A DNA stretch of 6,910 nucleotides, taken from positions 1-6,910 of the forward strand of contig BNUY01000147.1 in the NCBI GenBank assembly GCA_025997715.1, written 5' to 3'. Position 1 is the stretch's first letter; every line of letters begins with the position of its first letter. This stretch comes from Spirochaetia bacterium (GTDB taxonomy: Bacteria; Spirochaetota; Spirochaetia; Treponematales; Breznakiellaceae). The position numbers were made by a program, and so were the translations under genes. Below are positions 1 to 5,111 of the stretch, one piece after another. The notes under the pieces are model-generated. The model was not told the DNA's origin. It was given only the letters and a program-made list of their open reading frames with translations, and made no database searches.

Positions 1-319
1 TTTTTTCCCCCCCCCCCCCCCCCCCGGTAAATTCTTCAAAAATAGAATTTATAGCGTTTATTTTCGGATATCGCTCTTTAATTTGATTACAAAATAGAGA
101 GCTGCCGTCAACCACCGTATATCCGACGGGATATTTAGGATATAATATATCAGTCATTATACCTTCTGCCGGGCCTAATTCAAGAATTGTCCCCGGGATT
201 ATATGAGGTAAAAACATCTCATTACAGCAATACTGCTGGGTTATTTTACTTATACCTTTTGCATATATGGATTTTTCTGCAATTTTTTCCAGTCTTTCAT
301 TTTCATTTTGCTCTCTCAT
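1..319 (-). CDS. Class I SAM-dependent methyltransferase, 3' end missing
   Basis: The N-terminal part of a class I (Rossmann-fold) S-adenosylmethionine methyltransferase, probably modifying a sugar or sugar precursor of the surface polysaccharide. About 98 plausible residues are visible. After a charged, helical N-terminus comes motif I, ILELGPAEG (residues 45-53), the SAM-binding loop, followed by an acidic motif II-like strand end, YTVVDG (67-72). EEFT (95-98) is where the family usually continues into a strand and a [H/N]xLEH-type motif. Instead the frame enters a G19 run (six Gly codons) followed by A6 at the window edge. The remainder of the protein, usually another 100 or more residues, is absent. 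The ATG at 319 is chosen because AGGAGA sits 7 bases upstream. The gene begins 12 bases after the HAD gene and is probably co-transcribed with it. The substrate cannot be told from the sequence. Confidence 0.8.
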   Translation of the reverse strand, partial: MREQNENERLEKIAEKSIYAKGISKITQQYCCNEMFLPHIIPGTILELGPAEGIMTDILYPKYPVGYTVVDGSSLFCNQIKERYPKINAINSIFEEFTGGGGGGEK

Positions 320-324
320 TTTTC

Positions 325-331
325 ATCTCCT
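325..331 (-). promoter_or_regulatory. Shine-Dalgarno site of the partial methyltransferase
   Basis: On the minus strand AGGAGAT lies in the 12-base gap after the HAD stop codon, with GGAG 7 bases before the ATG at 319. It decides the start. A competing ATG at 326 overlaps the site and runs into a stop after seven codons. Confidence 0.75.
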
Positions 332-964
332 CTATAAATATCTGTTCTGAATGATTGGCAGTATATCCGTTAATTTATCGACAACAAAGGATGGCTTGTA
401 TGTTTCCAGAATTTCCTTTTTCAGAAACCCATACGTTACCGCAATAGTATTTACATTCAATTCCTTACCAGTTAAAACATCATATCCTGTATCGCCAACA
501 AGAAAATCTTCGTCTTGATATCGCAGCGTTCTGATAAGTTTTGTTTTTTTGTATTTATGTTCAGTAACAAGCACATCGGTAAAATACTTGTATATTCCCA
601 TGTTTTCTAATTGAATAAATACATTTTCCCTGTTTTGCCGCGAGGTTACTATATACAGATTATTATTATTATTTATCAACGCATCCAACACATCATGCAA
701 ACCATGTATTGGCGTGTCAAGCCGCAGATAGTCAAACAGCTCTATTTTGTCCAGCCATGCCCGTTCAAAATGGTCAAAGTCATCTTCTGAATAACCAAAT
801 TTCTCTGTTAAAATGGTTTTGTGATCTATTTTATTTCTTTTTAATTCCCAATATTCCCCAATAGACAAATTAGATTCCGGCGCCAAGTCCTGAAACAATG
901 TGTATAATCTTTTTCTCGAATCTAAAAGCGTCCCGTCTAAATCAAAGAATATGTTCACGGTCAA
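332..964 (-). CDS. HAD-family hydrolase (phosphoglycolate phosphatase-like)
   Basis: A haloacid dehalogenase superfamily hydrolase of 210 residues, most likely a cytoplasmic phosphatase acting on a small phosphorylated metabolite or sugar phosphate. All four HAD motifs are visible: motif I FFDLDGTLLDS (6-16) with nucleophile Asp8 and acid/base Asp10; motif II IVTSR (105-109) with Thr107/Ser108; the Lys of motif III around 139-142; and motif IV GDTGYD (157-162). A helical cap occupies roughly residues 20-85, as in subfamily I enzymes. There is no signal peptide. It overlaps the end of the epimerase gene by 23 bases, so it looks translationally coupled. No ATG fits. The frame begins at TTG (964), but GTG (958), giving MNIFFDLDGTL, is equally plausible and closer to the usual family start. 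Five Asn in a row (98-102) come from an (AAT)5 repeat. The substrate is unknown; the neighbours suggest sugar-precursor dephosphorylation. Confidence 0.88.
   Translation of the reverse strand: MTVNIFFDLDGTLLDSRKRLYTLFQDLAPESNLSIGEYWELKRNKIDHKTILTEKFGYSEDDFDHFERAWLDKIELFDYLRLDTPIHGLHDVLDALINNNNNLYIVTSRQNRENVFIQLENMGIYKYFTDVLVTEHKYKKTKLIRTLRYQDEDFLVGDTGYDVLTGKELNVNTIAVTYGFLKKEILETYKPSFVVDKLTDILPIIQNRYL
659..673 (-). repeat. (AAT)5 trinucleotide repeat coding Asn5 in the HAD gene
   Basis: Five perfect AAT codons on the minus strand encode Asn98-102, in the loop before the motif II strand. Changes by whole units would keep frame, so at most this alters loop length. Confidence 0.8.
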
Positions 965-1853
965 TTTTCTCTTTCATGTACAAATATTCTTTCCGCAATC
1001 CGTCAACAATTGGTGTAAACCGGTCAAGCAGCCTTTCCCTTAATTTTGTATTGTCAAAAATCAAATTCCGGTTTTTTGCCACAACGGGAATATATTTTAT
1101 ACTTGTCTCTTTAGACCCATGTATATCTATCAAGGCTTTTGCCAAATCTTCTATGCTTATCTGTGTTTCTCCGACAACATTAGTTACATCTTCGGATTGG
1201 GGTAATTCTATGGCATTCAGAATGGCCTTGACAACATCATCTATATAAATAAATGTCCTGATCGCCTGCCCGTCGCCAAACAATTCCACCGTATTGTTTT
1301 TTATTAAATTTGAAATCGTTACCGGAATAATTTTTTTATATTTTTCTTCTCCCGGACCAAAAACATGACCAATACGCAGAATTTGATATATTATTTGTTT
1401 TGATTCGGCAAAATTCTTGATCATTTTCTCGCAATATAATTTTGAAAACCCATATAGACTGGCCGGACTTTCCTCACTTTCTTCTGAAATTATATCATTC
1501 ACAGCATATACGTCCAACGTACTTGTAAAAATAATCTTTCTCAAATTGGGCAATTCCGCAAATAATAGCTTTCCTGTATTATAAATATTTGAATTGCTTT
1601 TTTGAATATTATTCGCTTCCGCTTGATCCTTTGGAGTAAAGGCCCCCATGTGGACAAGTATCTCTATATCACTTAATCCATTATCAATGAAAATGTCCGG
1701 CTTGAACTCATACCCATTATGGATAACTGTTTGTACTTCATCTATTGGTGATGAAGACAAAACATAAATATTTTCTTTGCCGTATTTTTTGATGGCTTCG
1801 CCAAGAACGGCACTGCCGATAAACCCTGAACATCCGGTAAACAGTATTTTCAT
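942..1853 (-). CDS. NAD-dependent epimerase/dehydratase (extended SDR)
   Basis: A cytoplasmic nucleotide-sugar epimerase, dehydratase or reductase of the extended short-chain dehydrogenase family, 303 residues (family about 300-340). The N-terminal NAD(P)-binding loop is TGCSGFIG (6-13). The catalytic set is visible: Ser/Thr at 111-112 in FTSTLDVY, and YGFSK with Tyr134 and Lys138. After it come the typical LRIGHVFGPGE segment (159-169), LFGDGQAIRTFIYIDDVV (191-208), which resembles the substrate-binding part of sugar-nucleotide epimerases, and a C-terminal substrate domain. The frame is open to 1925, but the ATG at 1853 gives the classic MKILFTG start, overlaps the upstream ATP-grasp stop as ATGA and has GGGGGAAG about 10 bases upstream. 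It probably converts a nucleotide-linked deoxysugar. The exact reaction (4-epimerase, 4-reductase or dehydratase) cannot be fixed. Confidence 0.9.
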   Translation of the reverse strand: MKILFTGCSGFIGSAVLGEAIKKYGKENIYVLSSSPIDEVQTVIHNGYEFKPDIFIDNGLSDIEILVHMGAFTPKDQAEANNIQKSNSNIYNTGKLLFAELPNLRKIIFTSTLDVYAVNDIISEESEESPASLYGFSKLYCEKMIKNFAESKQIIYQILRIGHVFGPGEEKYKKIIPVTISNLIKNNTVELFGDGQAIRTFIYIDDVVKAILNAIELPQSEDVTNVVGETQISIEDLAKALIDIHGSKETSIKYIPVVAKNRNLIFDNTKLRERLLDRFTPIVDGLRKEYLYMKEKIDREHIL

Positions 1854-2920
1854 AGTTTTATTACTTCCCCCTCTATTTGTTTGGATGTCATCAGCCTCGG
1901 TTCCGTATCCATTCCCCGGAGCCACAAAAGATTGTCGGGAAGCGGATTGATTTTCCGGACAAATACAGGGAATTCTTTATAAAGGGCTATATCCTTAAAA
2001 ATAACCGGCAGATTCAATCCCGCCTCGGTAAAAAACAAAACCGTTGTAAAAAACCTGGAAATATTAATCTCCGTCGGGTTTGGAATGCCTTTTTTATCAT
2101 AAGCCATATCCACACCAAAAATACCATGCGGTTTTTTCGCAACAGCCTTTATCGCGTTAACCGCAATTTCATCAACCTTGCTATCCTGGCAGGTCTGCCC
2201 AACCTTGGTAACACCGGTAACGCCGGAAGCGCTGCGATTGCCATGCACCCAGCCGATTCGTTTTCTAGTCTGCGCGACAACCAAGTTTCCTTCATGCCAA
2301 ATTGACATCCATGTAACGGTATCGGGGGTGAGCATTTCCGCCGCAATAAAATCACCCCAGCCCTTATTCCGGTTTATCCAGCTTCGGGCTAAATCATAAT
2401 CATTTGTCGGAATCGATCCCTTGCCGCCGCCGCCTATTGAGGCCGCACGGAGCCAAATCGTTCCATCAGCACTCCCGAGTTCATTAAAGGAACGCTTAAG
2501 GTCGTTTTCATCATTGATTAAAATGTTTTCAGGAACCGTGATGTTTGCTTCCCTGAATTTTAAATATGATTTGTATTTATGAACACAGGTATCGATAACT
2601 TCATGCTCCGGCATATAAATCGCAACGCCCAAATCCTGTATATCATCCCGTATCAACGAAGCGTGAAATATCTCCAGGTCATTCTGGAAATGAATTAAAC
2701 CGGGATGTTCATGCTTCAATAGTTTCAGCAAACTATCTTTATATTCCGGTTTATTTGCATAAGGGACGAAATATCTTTTTGAAGCTTTTGATAAAACCAA
2801 ATCGGTCGGCTCGGACCCCATCCCGATAACTATTTCCTGTTTCGGCGATCTTAGCAATGATTTTATCACCCCTTCGGAAGGGGCGCCGCCGGCTCCTGCT
2901 ATTAATATTTTTTTATTCAT
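1850..2920 (-). CDS. ATP-grasp domain ligase (carbamoyl-phosphate-synthase-like)
   Basis: An ATP-grasp carboxylate-amine (or carboxylate-thiol) ligase of 356 residues, presumed cytoplasmic. The N-terminus is a Rossmann-like preATP-grasp domain beginning KILIAGAGGAPSEG (4-17). The ATP-grasp domain follows from about Lys115. WLRAASIGGGGKGS (156-169) occupies the place of the flexible glycine-rich loop, AAEML (193-197) the adenine-binding hinge, and FGVDMAYD with Asp271 plus PTEIN (282-286, Glu284 and Asn286) the magnesium-binding strands. The family activates a carboxylate as acyl phosphate and joins it to an amine; the substrate here is unknown. The start is supported by a G-rich Shine-Dalgarno-like AGGGCGGGG ending 5 bases upstream. 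It shares an ATGA overlap with the epimerase gene downstream, so the two are likely coupled. Part of the gene is much more GC-rich than the right half of the window, which hints at a separate origin. Confidence 0.88.
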   Translation of the reverse strand: MNKKILIAGAGGAPSEGVIKSLLRSPKQEIVIGMGSEPTDLVLSKASKRYFVPYANKPEYKDSLLKLLKHEHPGLIHFQNDLEIFHASLIRDDIQDLGVAIYMPEHEVIDTCVHKYKSYLKFREANITVPENILINDENDLKRSFNELGSADGTIWLRAASIGGGGKGSIPTNDYDLARSWINRNKGWGDFIAAEMLTPDTVTWMSIWHEGNLVVAQTRKRIGWVHGNRSASGVTGVTKVGQTCQDSKVDEIAVNAIKAVAKKPHGIFGVDMAYDKKGIPNPTEINISRFFTTVLFFTEAGLNLPVIFKDIALYKEFPVFVRKINPLPDNLLWLRGMDTEPRLMTSKQIEGEVIKL

Positions 2921-3002
2921 TTATACCCCGCCCTGACGACACGGCATAAATGGTATCGATCTATTACAATAAAACCAAAATAGCGAAAACCTAAATGGGG
3001 GG

Positions 3003-3022
3003 CAGACTGTCCGAAAACTCAA
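3003..3022 (+). repeat. Left terminal inverted repeat of the MITE-like element
   Basis: Reads CA, then GA, then the 16-base core CTGTCCGAAAACTCAA. It pairs with the reverse complement of 3101-3120, differing only at its third and fourth bases. A G6 tract lies immediately outside. Confidence 0.8.
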
Positions 3023-3100
3023 TGGGCAACACACATATAGCGTTATCTGACTCTTTTTTGGTAAAGTTACCGATATATCTGGTGTCGCTGGGCCGGTTTT

Positions 3101-3120
3101 TTGAGTTTTCGGACAGCTTG
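3101..3120 (-). repeat. Right terminal inverted repeat of the MITE-like element
   Basis: Read on the minus strand it is CAAG followed by the same 16-base core as the left repeat. A G-tract (3120-3127 on the plus strand) adjoins it, so the exact outer boundary is uncertain by a base or two. Confidence 0.8.
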
Positions 3121-3160
3121 GGGGGGGCACTATCATCAAAAACACCACCTTTCTTAATCA

Positions 3161-3577
3161 TTATATGTTTTTCCACTCCAGAAACTCCTGATACTCACGA
3201 ATATAATCCCTTTCATTATATTCATGAGAAGCCAACACCAGGCATACCGATCCCGACGAAAAATCATCCAATTCACGCCAGATGCCGGAAACCACAACCA
3301 GACCACAAAAAGGGCGATTCAAAGTAATAGTACGCTTAACTTTTCCATCATACAAAACGACATCAAAACTGCCGGAAGCCGCTACAATTAATTGTCTCAA
3401 CTCCTTATGAGCATGACCCCCACGGGACTCACCGCTTGGCACATCATACAAATAATAAACGCGCCGCACATCAAAAGGAATATCTAAACTGTTCTCAACT
3501 ACCGTCAAATTTCCTTTCTCCCGGTGATTTACCGGCAGCTCAATAACAGAACAATCATATATGGATGATTTTTTCAT
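3161..3577 (-). CDS. FdtA/QdtA/WxcM-like cupin, sugar 3,4-ketoisomerase (second copy)
   Basis: A small cytoplasmic cupin of 138 residues, the normal size for the FdtA/QdtA family. These enzymes isomerise dTDP-4-keto-6-deoxyglucose to the 3-keto sugar, the precursor of 3-amino-3,6-dideoxyhexoses. Family signatures in order are EKGNLTVVEN (20-29), VRRVYYLYDVPSGESRGGHAHKE (37-59) with the two catalytic-site histidines His55 and His57, SGSFDVVLYDG, LNRPFCGLVV, IWREL and the C-terminal EYNERDYIREYQEF. The frame is open from an ATG at 3598. I choose the ATG at 3577, which overlaps the stop of the first cupin as ATGA and gives the usual N-terminus. It is about 52% identical, by eye, to the preceding gene. 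No 3-aminotransferase lies in this window, so the isomer's fate must be decided by genes outside it. Ketoisomerase stereospecificity (FdtA or QdtA type) cannot be told. Confidence 0.9.
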   Translation of the reverse strand: MKKSSIYDCSVIELPVNHREKGNLTVVENSLDIPFDVRRVYYLYDVPSGESRGGHAHKELRQLIVAASGSFDVVLYDGKVKRTITLNRPFCGLVVVSGIWRELDDFSSGSVCLVLASHEYNERDYIREYQEFLEWKNI

Positions 3578-3978
3578 ACTTTCTTTCTTAGTAAACAAAA
3601 TTCACTGTAATCACGAATATAATCATCTTCGTTGTATTCGGTATTTGACACAATCAGGGCCAGGGAATTGGTAGAAAAATTGTTCATTTCCCGCCAGTAC
3701 ATTCTGGGAACATATAAACCATAATAAGATCGATTCAGGCTGAATGTTTTCTTTTCGTTCCCATCATCAAGTACTATATCAAAACTTCCGGATAAGGCTA
3801 CGATAAACTCTTGGTTTTCCTTATATGCGTGTCCGCCGCGGAATTCTCCTCCTGGTACATCGTAAATCCAATAAGTACGCTTAATCTTAAAGGGAATTTG
3901 GTTGACATTTTCAAAAAATGACAAATTACCACGTTTGTCAGGAATCTTAGGTAAATTTATTATACAAGGATAATTCAT
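3574..3978 (-). CDS. FdtA/WxcM-like cupin with HAYK instead of HAHK (first copy)
   Basis: A second cupin of the sugar 3,4-ketoisomerase family, 134 residues from the ATG at 3978. It carries DKRGNLSFFEN (14-24), the core IKRTYWIYDVPGGEFRGGHAYKEN (32-55), SGSFDIVLDDG, LNRSYYGLYVP and the C-terminal EYNEDDYIRDYSEF. Within the core motif His50 is kept, but the second catalytic-site histidine of FdtA-type enzymes is Tyr52 here (codon TAT at 3825-3823), while the neighbouring copy keeps it. It may therefore be a paralogue with changed activity or a partner subunit. The start is uncertain. The ATG at 3978 gives the standard family N-terminus but has no clear ribosome site. An in-frame ATG at 4026 has GGAAG 6 bases upstream and would add a hydrophobic 16-residue leader. 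The gene ends in a 4-base overlap with the second cupin. Confidence 0.85.
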   Translation of the reverse strand: MNYPCIINLPKIPDKRGNLSFFENVNQIPFKIKRTYWIYDVPGGEFRGGHAYKENQEFIVALSGSFDIVLDDGNEKKTFSLNRSYYGLYVPRMYWREMNNFSTNSLALIVSNTEYNEDDYIRDYSEFCLLRKKV

Positions 3979-4125
3979 GTTAATGTATAGCGTGAGGCAA
4001 GGCATCCAACTAATTATGGAGATCATACAATTCTTCCATAATATAACAAGGCCAGATAATTCCGTTTCAAACTTTTGCACATATTTAGCTTATTATTTGA
4101 TCTCCACAAATCTCTTAAATTCCTC
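3979..4125 (-). other. 147-base spacer between the TupA-like and first cupin genes
   Basis: No recognised gene. It holds possible alternative starts of the cupin frame (ATG at 4026, GTG at 4080) and a short frame from the ATG at 4082 that stops after 19 codons. A 9-base inverted repeat (TGGAGATCA at 4017-4025, its complement at 4098-4106 in slightly imperfect context) leaves a loop too long for a terminator. In frame with the upstream gene, ten more sense codons follow its TGA before a double TAA. It may contain a weak internal promoter, but I see no convincing -35/-10 pair. Confidence 0.5.
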
Positions 4126-5049
4126 TCATTTTATTTTTGGTGGTAATTTCACTAAACTTCCCAATTGATCTAAAAACTCCTGATTAAAATGGTTCCCCCC
4201 CCCTCCGGGGGAACAAGTTATTTCTCCAAAAATTGGATTTCCATTAATTTCATAAAAATCAACCCGTAAAAGGGGAAAGCCGATGGTTAAAGCTTTTGCC
4301 ATTTTAGTCATTATATCAAATGAAATAGGCTTTTTAATATCATTTCTATCATAAACATGATTGCTGTAATGATTAGGTAATACATCCAATCTGTTCCATT
4401 CTATATCATAAAAAGCCAGTTTAATTTCCCCGTACTCGGCGTCAACACGTACATATAATGGTTCACCATCAAAACAAAAAAAACGGTAATCAATTAAAAA
4501 ATCTGAATTGGAATTCTTGTCTATAAGTAATTTTTCTGCAATAATACAAGGCTTAATATGTAAATAATGCGGTTCAGCAGAATAAATTCCCCATTTTTTA
4601 TGCTTTTTAAAATATTTTTTTATTTTTTCATTCGTATATTCGCTTTTATTCTTTATAATCAACCGATCTCCACAGCCATTGTTCATTTTTAAAACAAAAG
4701 AATTAGGTAATTCATTTATATCTATATCTTTTTCAGTATCATATACCGCATAAATCTCATTTAAGTATTGTTCGAACCCTTTGCTTTTCACATATTCTCT
4801 AACTCTATATTTGTCTGCTAATAATGGCCACATTGATGTATCCGAGAAAAATTGCAACCAAATTATCTTTTCATTAAAATCTATCGGGTTTTCCAAATTC
4901 AATATTTTTTTGAAGTTATTTTTATATAAAATAGCAGCTAACTTTTTAGGATTATATGTGCCAAGGTAATAAAAATAGACTTTGAAACAAAAATTCTTTA
5001 ATGATCGCAATGGTGCAATTATGATTTTTATACTCTTTCTTATTTCCAT
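4126..5049 (-). CDS. TupA-like ATP-grasp protein
   Basis: A 307-residue member of the TupA-like ATP-grasp family (PF14305 type), often found in capsule and teichuronopeptide loci. TupA is named for joining peptide or amino acid to a uronic acid polymer, and many relatives have unknown substrates. Family features are the N-terminal NPIDFNEKIIWLQFF (54-68), ADKYRVREYVKSKG (78-91), SFVLKMNNGCGDRLIIKNK (117-135) as the ATP-binding strand and glycine loop, EKLLID with DYRFFCFDGEPLYVRVD (187-203), and FPLLRVDFYEINGNPIFGEIT (258-278), containing the acidic metal-binding residues Asp264 and Glu276. The usual YPGSGF ending is SPGGGGNHF (280-288), coded partly by a G9 run. The C-terminus is otherwise family-like (LGSLVKLP). 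The ATG at 5049 has only a weak AAGG upstream and follows the GT-D gene by 62 bases. The gene is AT-rich. Confidence 0.88.
   Translation of the reverse strand: MEIRKSIKIIIAPLRSLKNFCFKVYFYYLGTYNPKKLAAILYKNNFKKILNLENPIDFNEKIIWLQFFSDTSMWPLLADKYRVREYVKSKGFEQYLNEIYAVYDTEKDIDINELPNSFVLKMNNGCGDRLIIKNKSEYTNEKIKKYFKKHKKWGIYSAEPHYLHIKPCIIAEKLLIDKNSNSDFLIDYRFFCFDGEPLYVRVDAEYGEIKLAFYDIEWNRLDVLPNHYSNHVYDRNDIKKPISFDIMTKMAKALTIGFPLLRVDFYEINGNPIFGEITCSPGGGGNHFNQEFLDQLGSLVKLPPKIK
4192..4214 (-). repeat. G9 tract with perfect 8-base hairpin in the TupA-like gene
   Basis: On the minus strand the coding sequence has GTTCCCCC, a GGAGGGG loop, then GGGGGAAC. The loop and second arm contain an uninterrupted G9 (4203-4195). 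The run encodes the glycines of SPGGGGN and is in frame with a family-like C-terminus. Slippage by one base would replace the last roughly 23 residues. Confidence 0.7.
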
Positions 5050-5111
5050 GGCGCCTTATTTGACCTTTATAAACCTTCTAAAATTTGATTTTCCCGAACG
5101 GACATGATATT

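Larger units (their letters stand above)
3003..3120. mobile_element. MITE-like non-coding element with 20-base terminal inverted repeats
   Basis: A 118-base stretch bounded by near-perfect inverted repeats, 18 of 20 bases matching with 16 consecutive identical bases (CTGTCCGAAAACTCAA). It is flanked by G6 on the left (2997-3002) and G7 on the right (3121-3127), which could be a target-site duplication or a shared G-tract target. The interior has no transposase or recognisable gene, only a small GGTAA/TTACC hairpin near 3059-3070. The size, inverted ends, flanking repeat and position between genes fit a miniature inverted-repeat transposable element moved in trans by an IS elsewhere in the genome (inference). 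The alternative is a large RNA hairpin with a 78-base loop acting between genes. No parent IS can be named from the window. Confidence 0.65.
2921..3160. other. Intergenic gap carrying a MITE-like element and a possible gene remnant
   Basis: This 240-base break separates the second cupin gene from the ATP-grasp gene in an otherwise tightly packed cluster. Positions 3003-3120 are an inverted-repeat element and G-tracts flank it. The remaining 30-80 bases on each side hold no recognisable gene. On the minus strand an ATG at 3161 overlaps the cupin stop codon (TAATG) and opens a frame MIKKGGVFDDSA that runs into the element. Open frames crossing the element on both strands show no family signature. 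I see no intrinsic terminator, because the hairpin is not followed by a T-run in the transcript direction. Confidence 0.7.

Noticed and set aside
898..1248. Open plus-strand frame of 116 codons across the HAD/epimerase junction
   Set aside because: It lies antisense to two genes with clear catalytic motifs, and its translation shows no family pattern.
1877..2399. Several plus-strand frames and one other minus-strand frame inside the ATP-grasp gene
   Set aside because: They are shadows of the GC-rich ATP-grasp gene, with no recognisable motifs or ribosome sites.
3003..3120. The inverted repeat as an intrinsic terminator
   Set aside because: The loop is about 78 bases, and neither strand has a T-run directly after the stem.
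2921..3327. Open frames crossing the inverted-repeat element on both strands (75 codons minus, 110 codons plus)
   Set aside because: The translations resemble no family, and the plus frame runs antisense into the second cupin gene. The frames are better explained by the element.
4017..4106. 9-base inverted repeat TGGAGATCA in the spacer before the first cupin
   Set aside because: It is short, with a loop of more than 70 bases and no T-run, and is plausible by chance in AT-rich sequence.
4096..4128. Ten sense codons (EEFKRFVEIK) after the TGA of the TupA-like gene, before a double TAA
   Set aside because: The protein already ends at the family's usual place, and nothing indicates stop-codon readthrough.
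3977..4969. Plus-strand frames at 3977-4168 and 4781-4969
   Set aside because: They are short frames, mainly antisense to the TupA-like and cupin genes, without motifs or ribosome sites.
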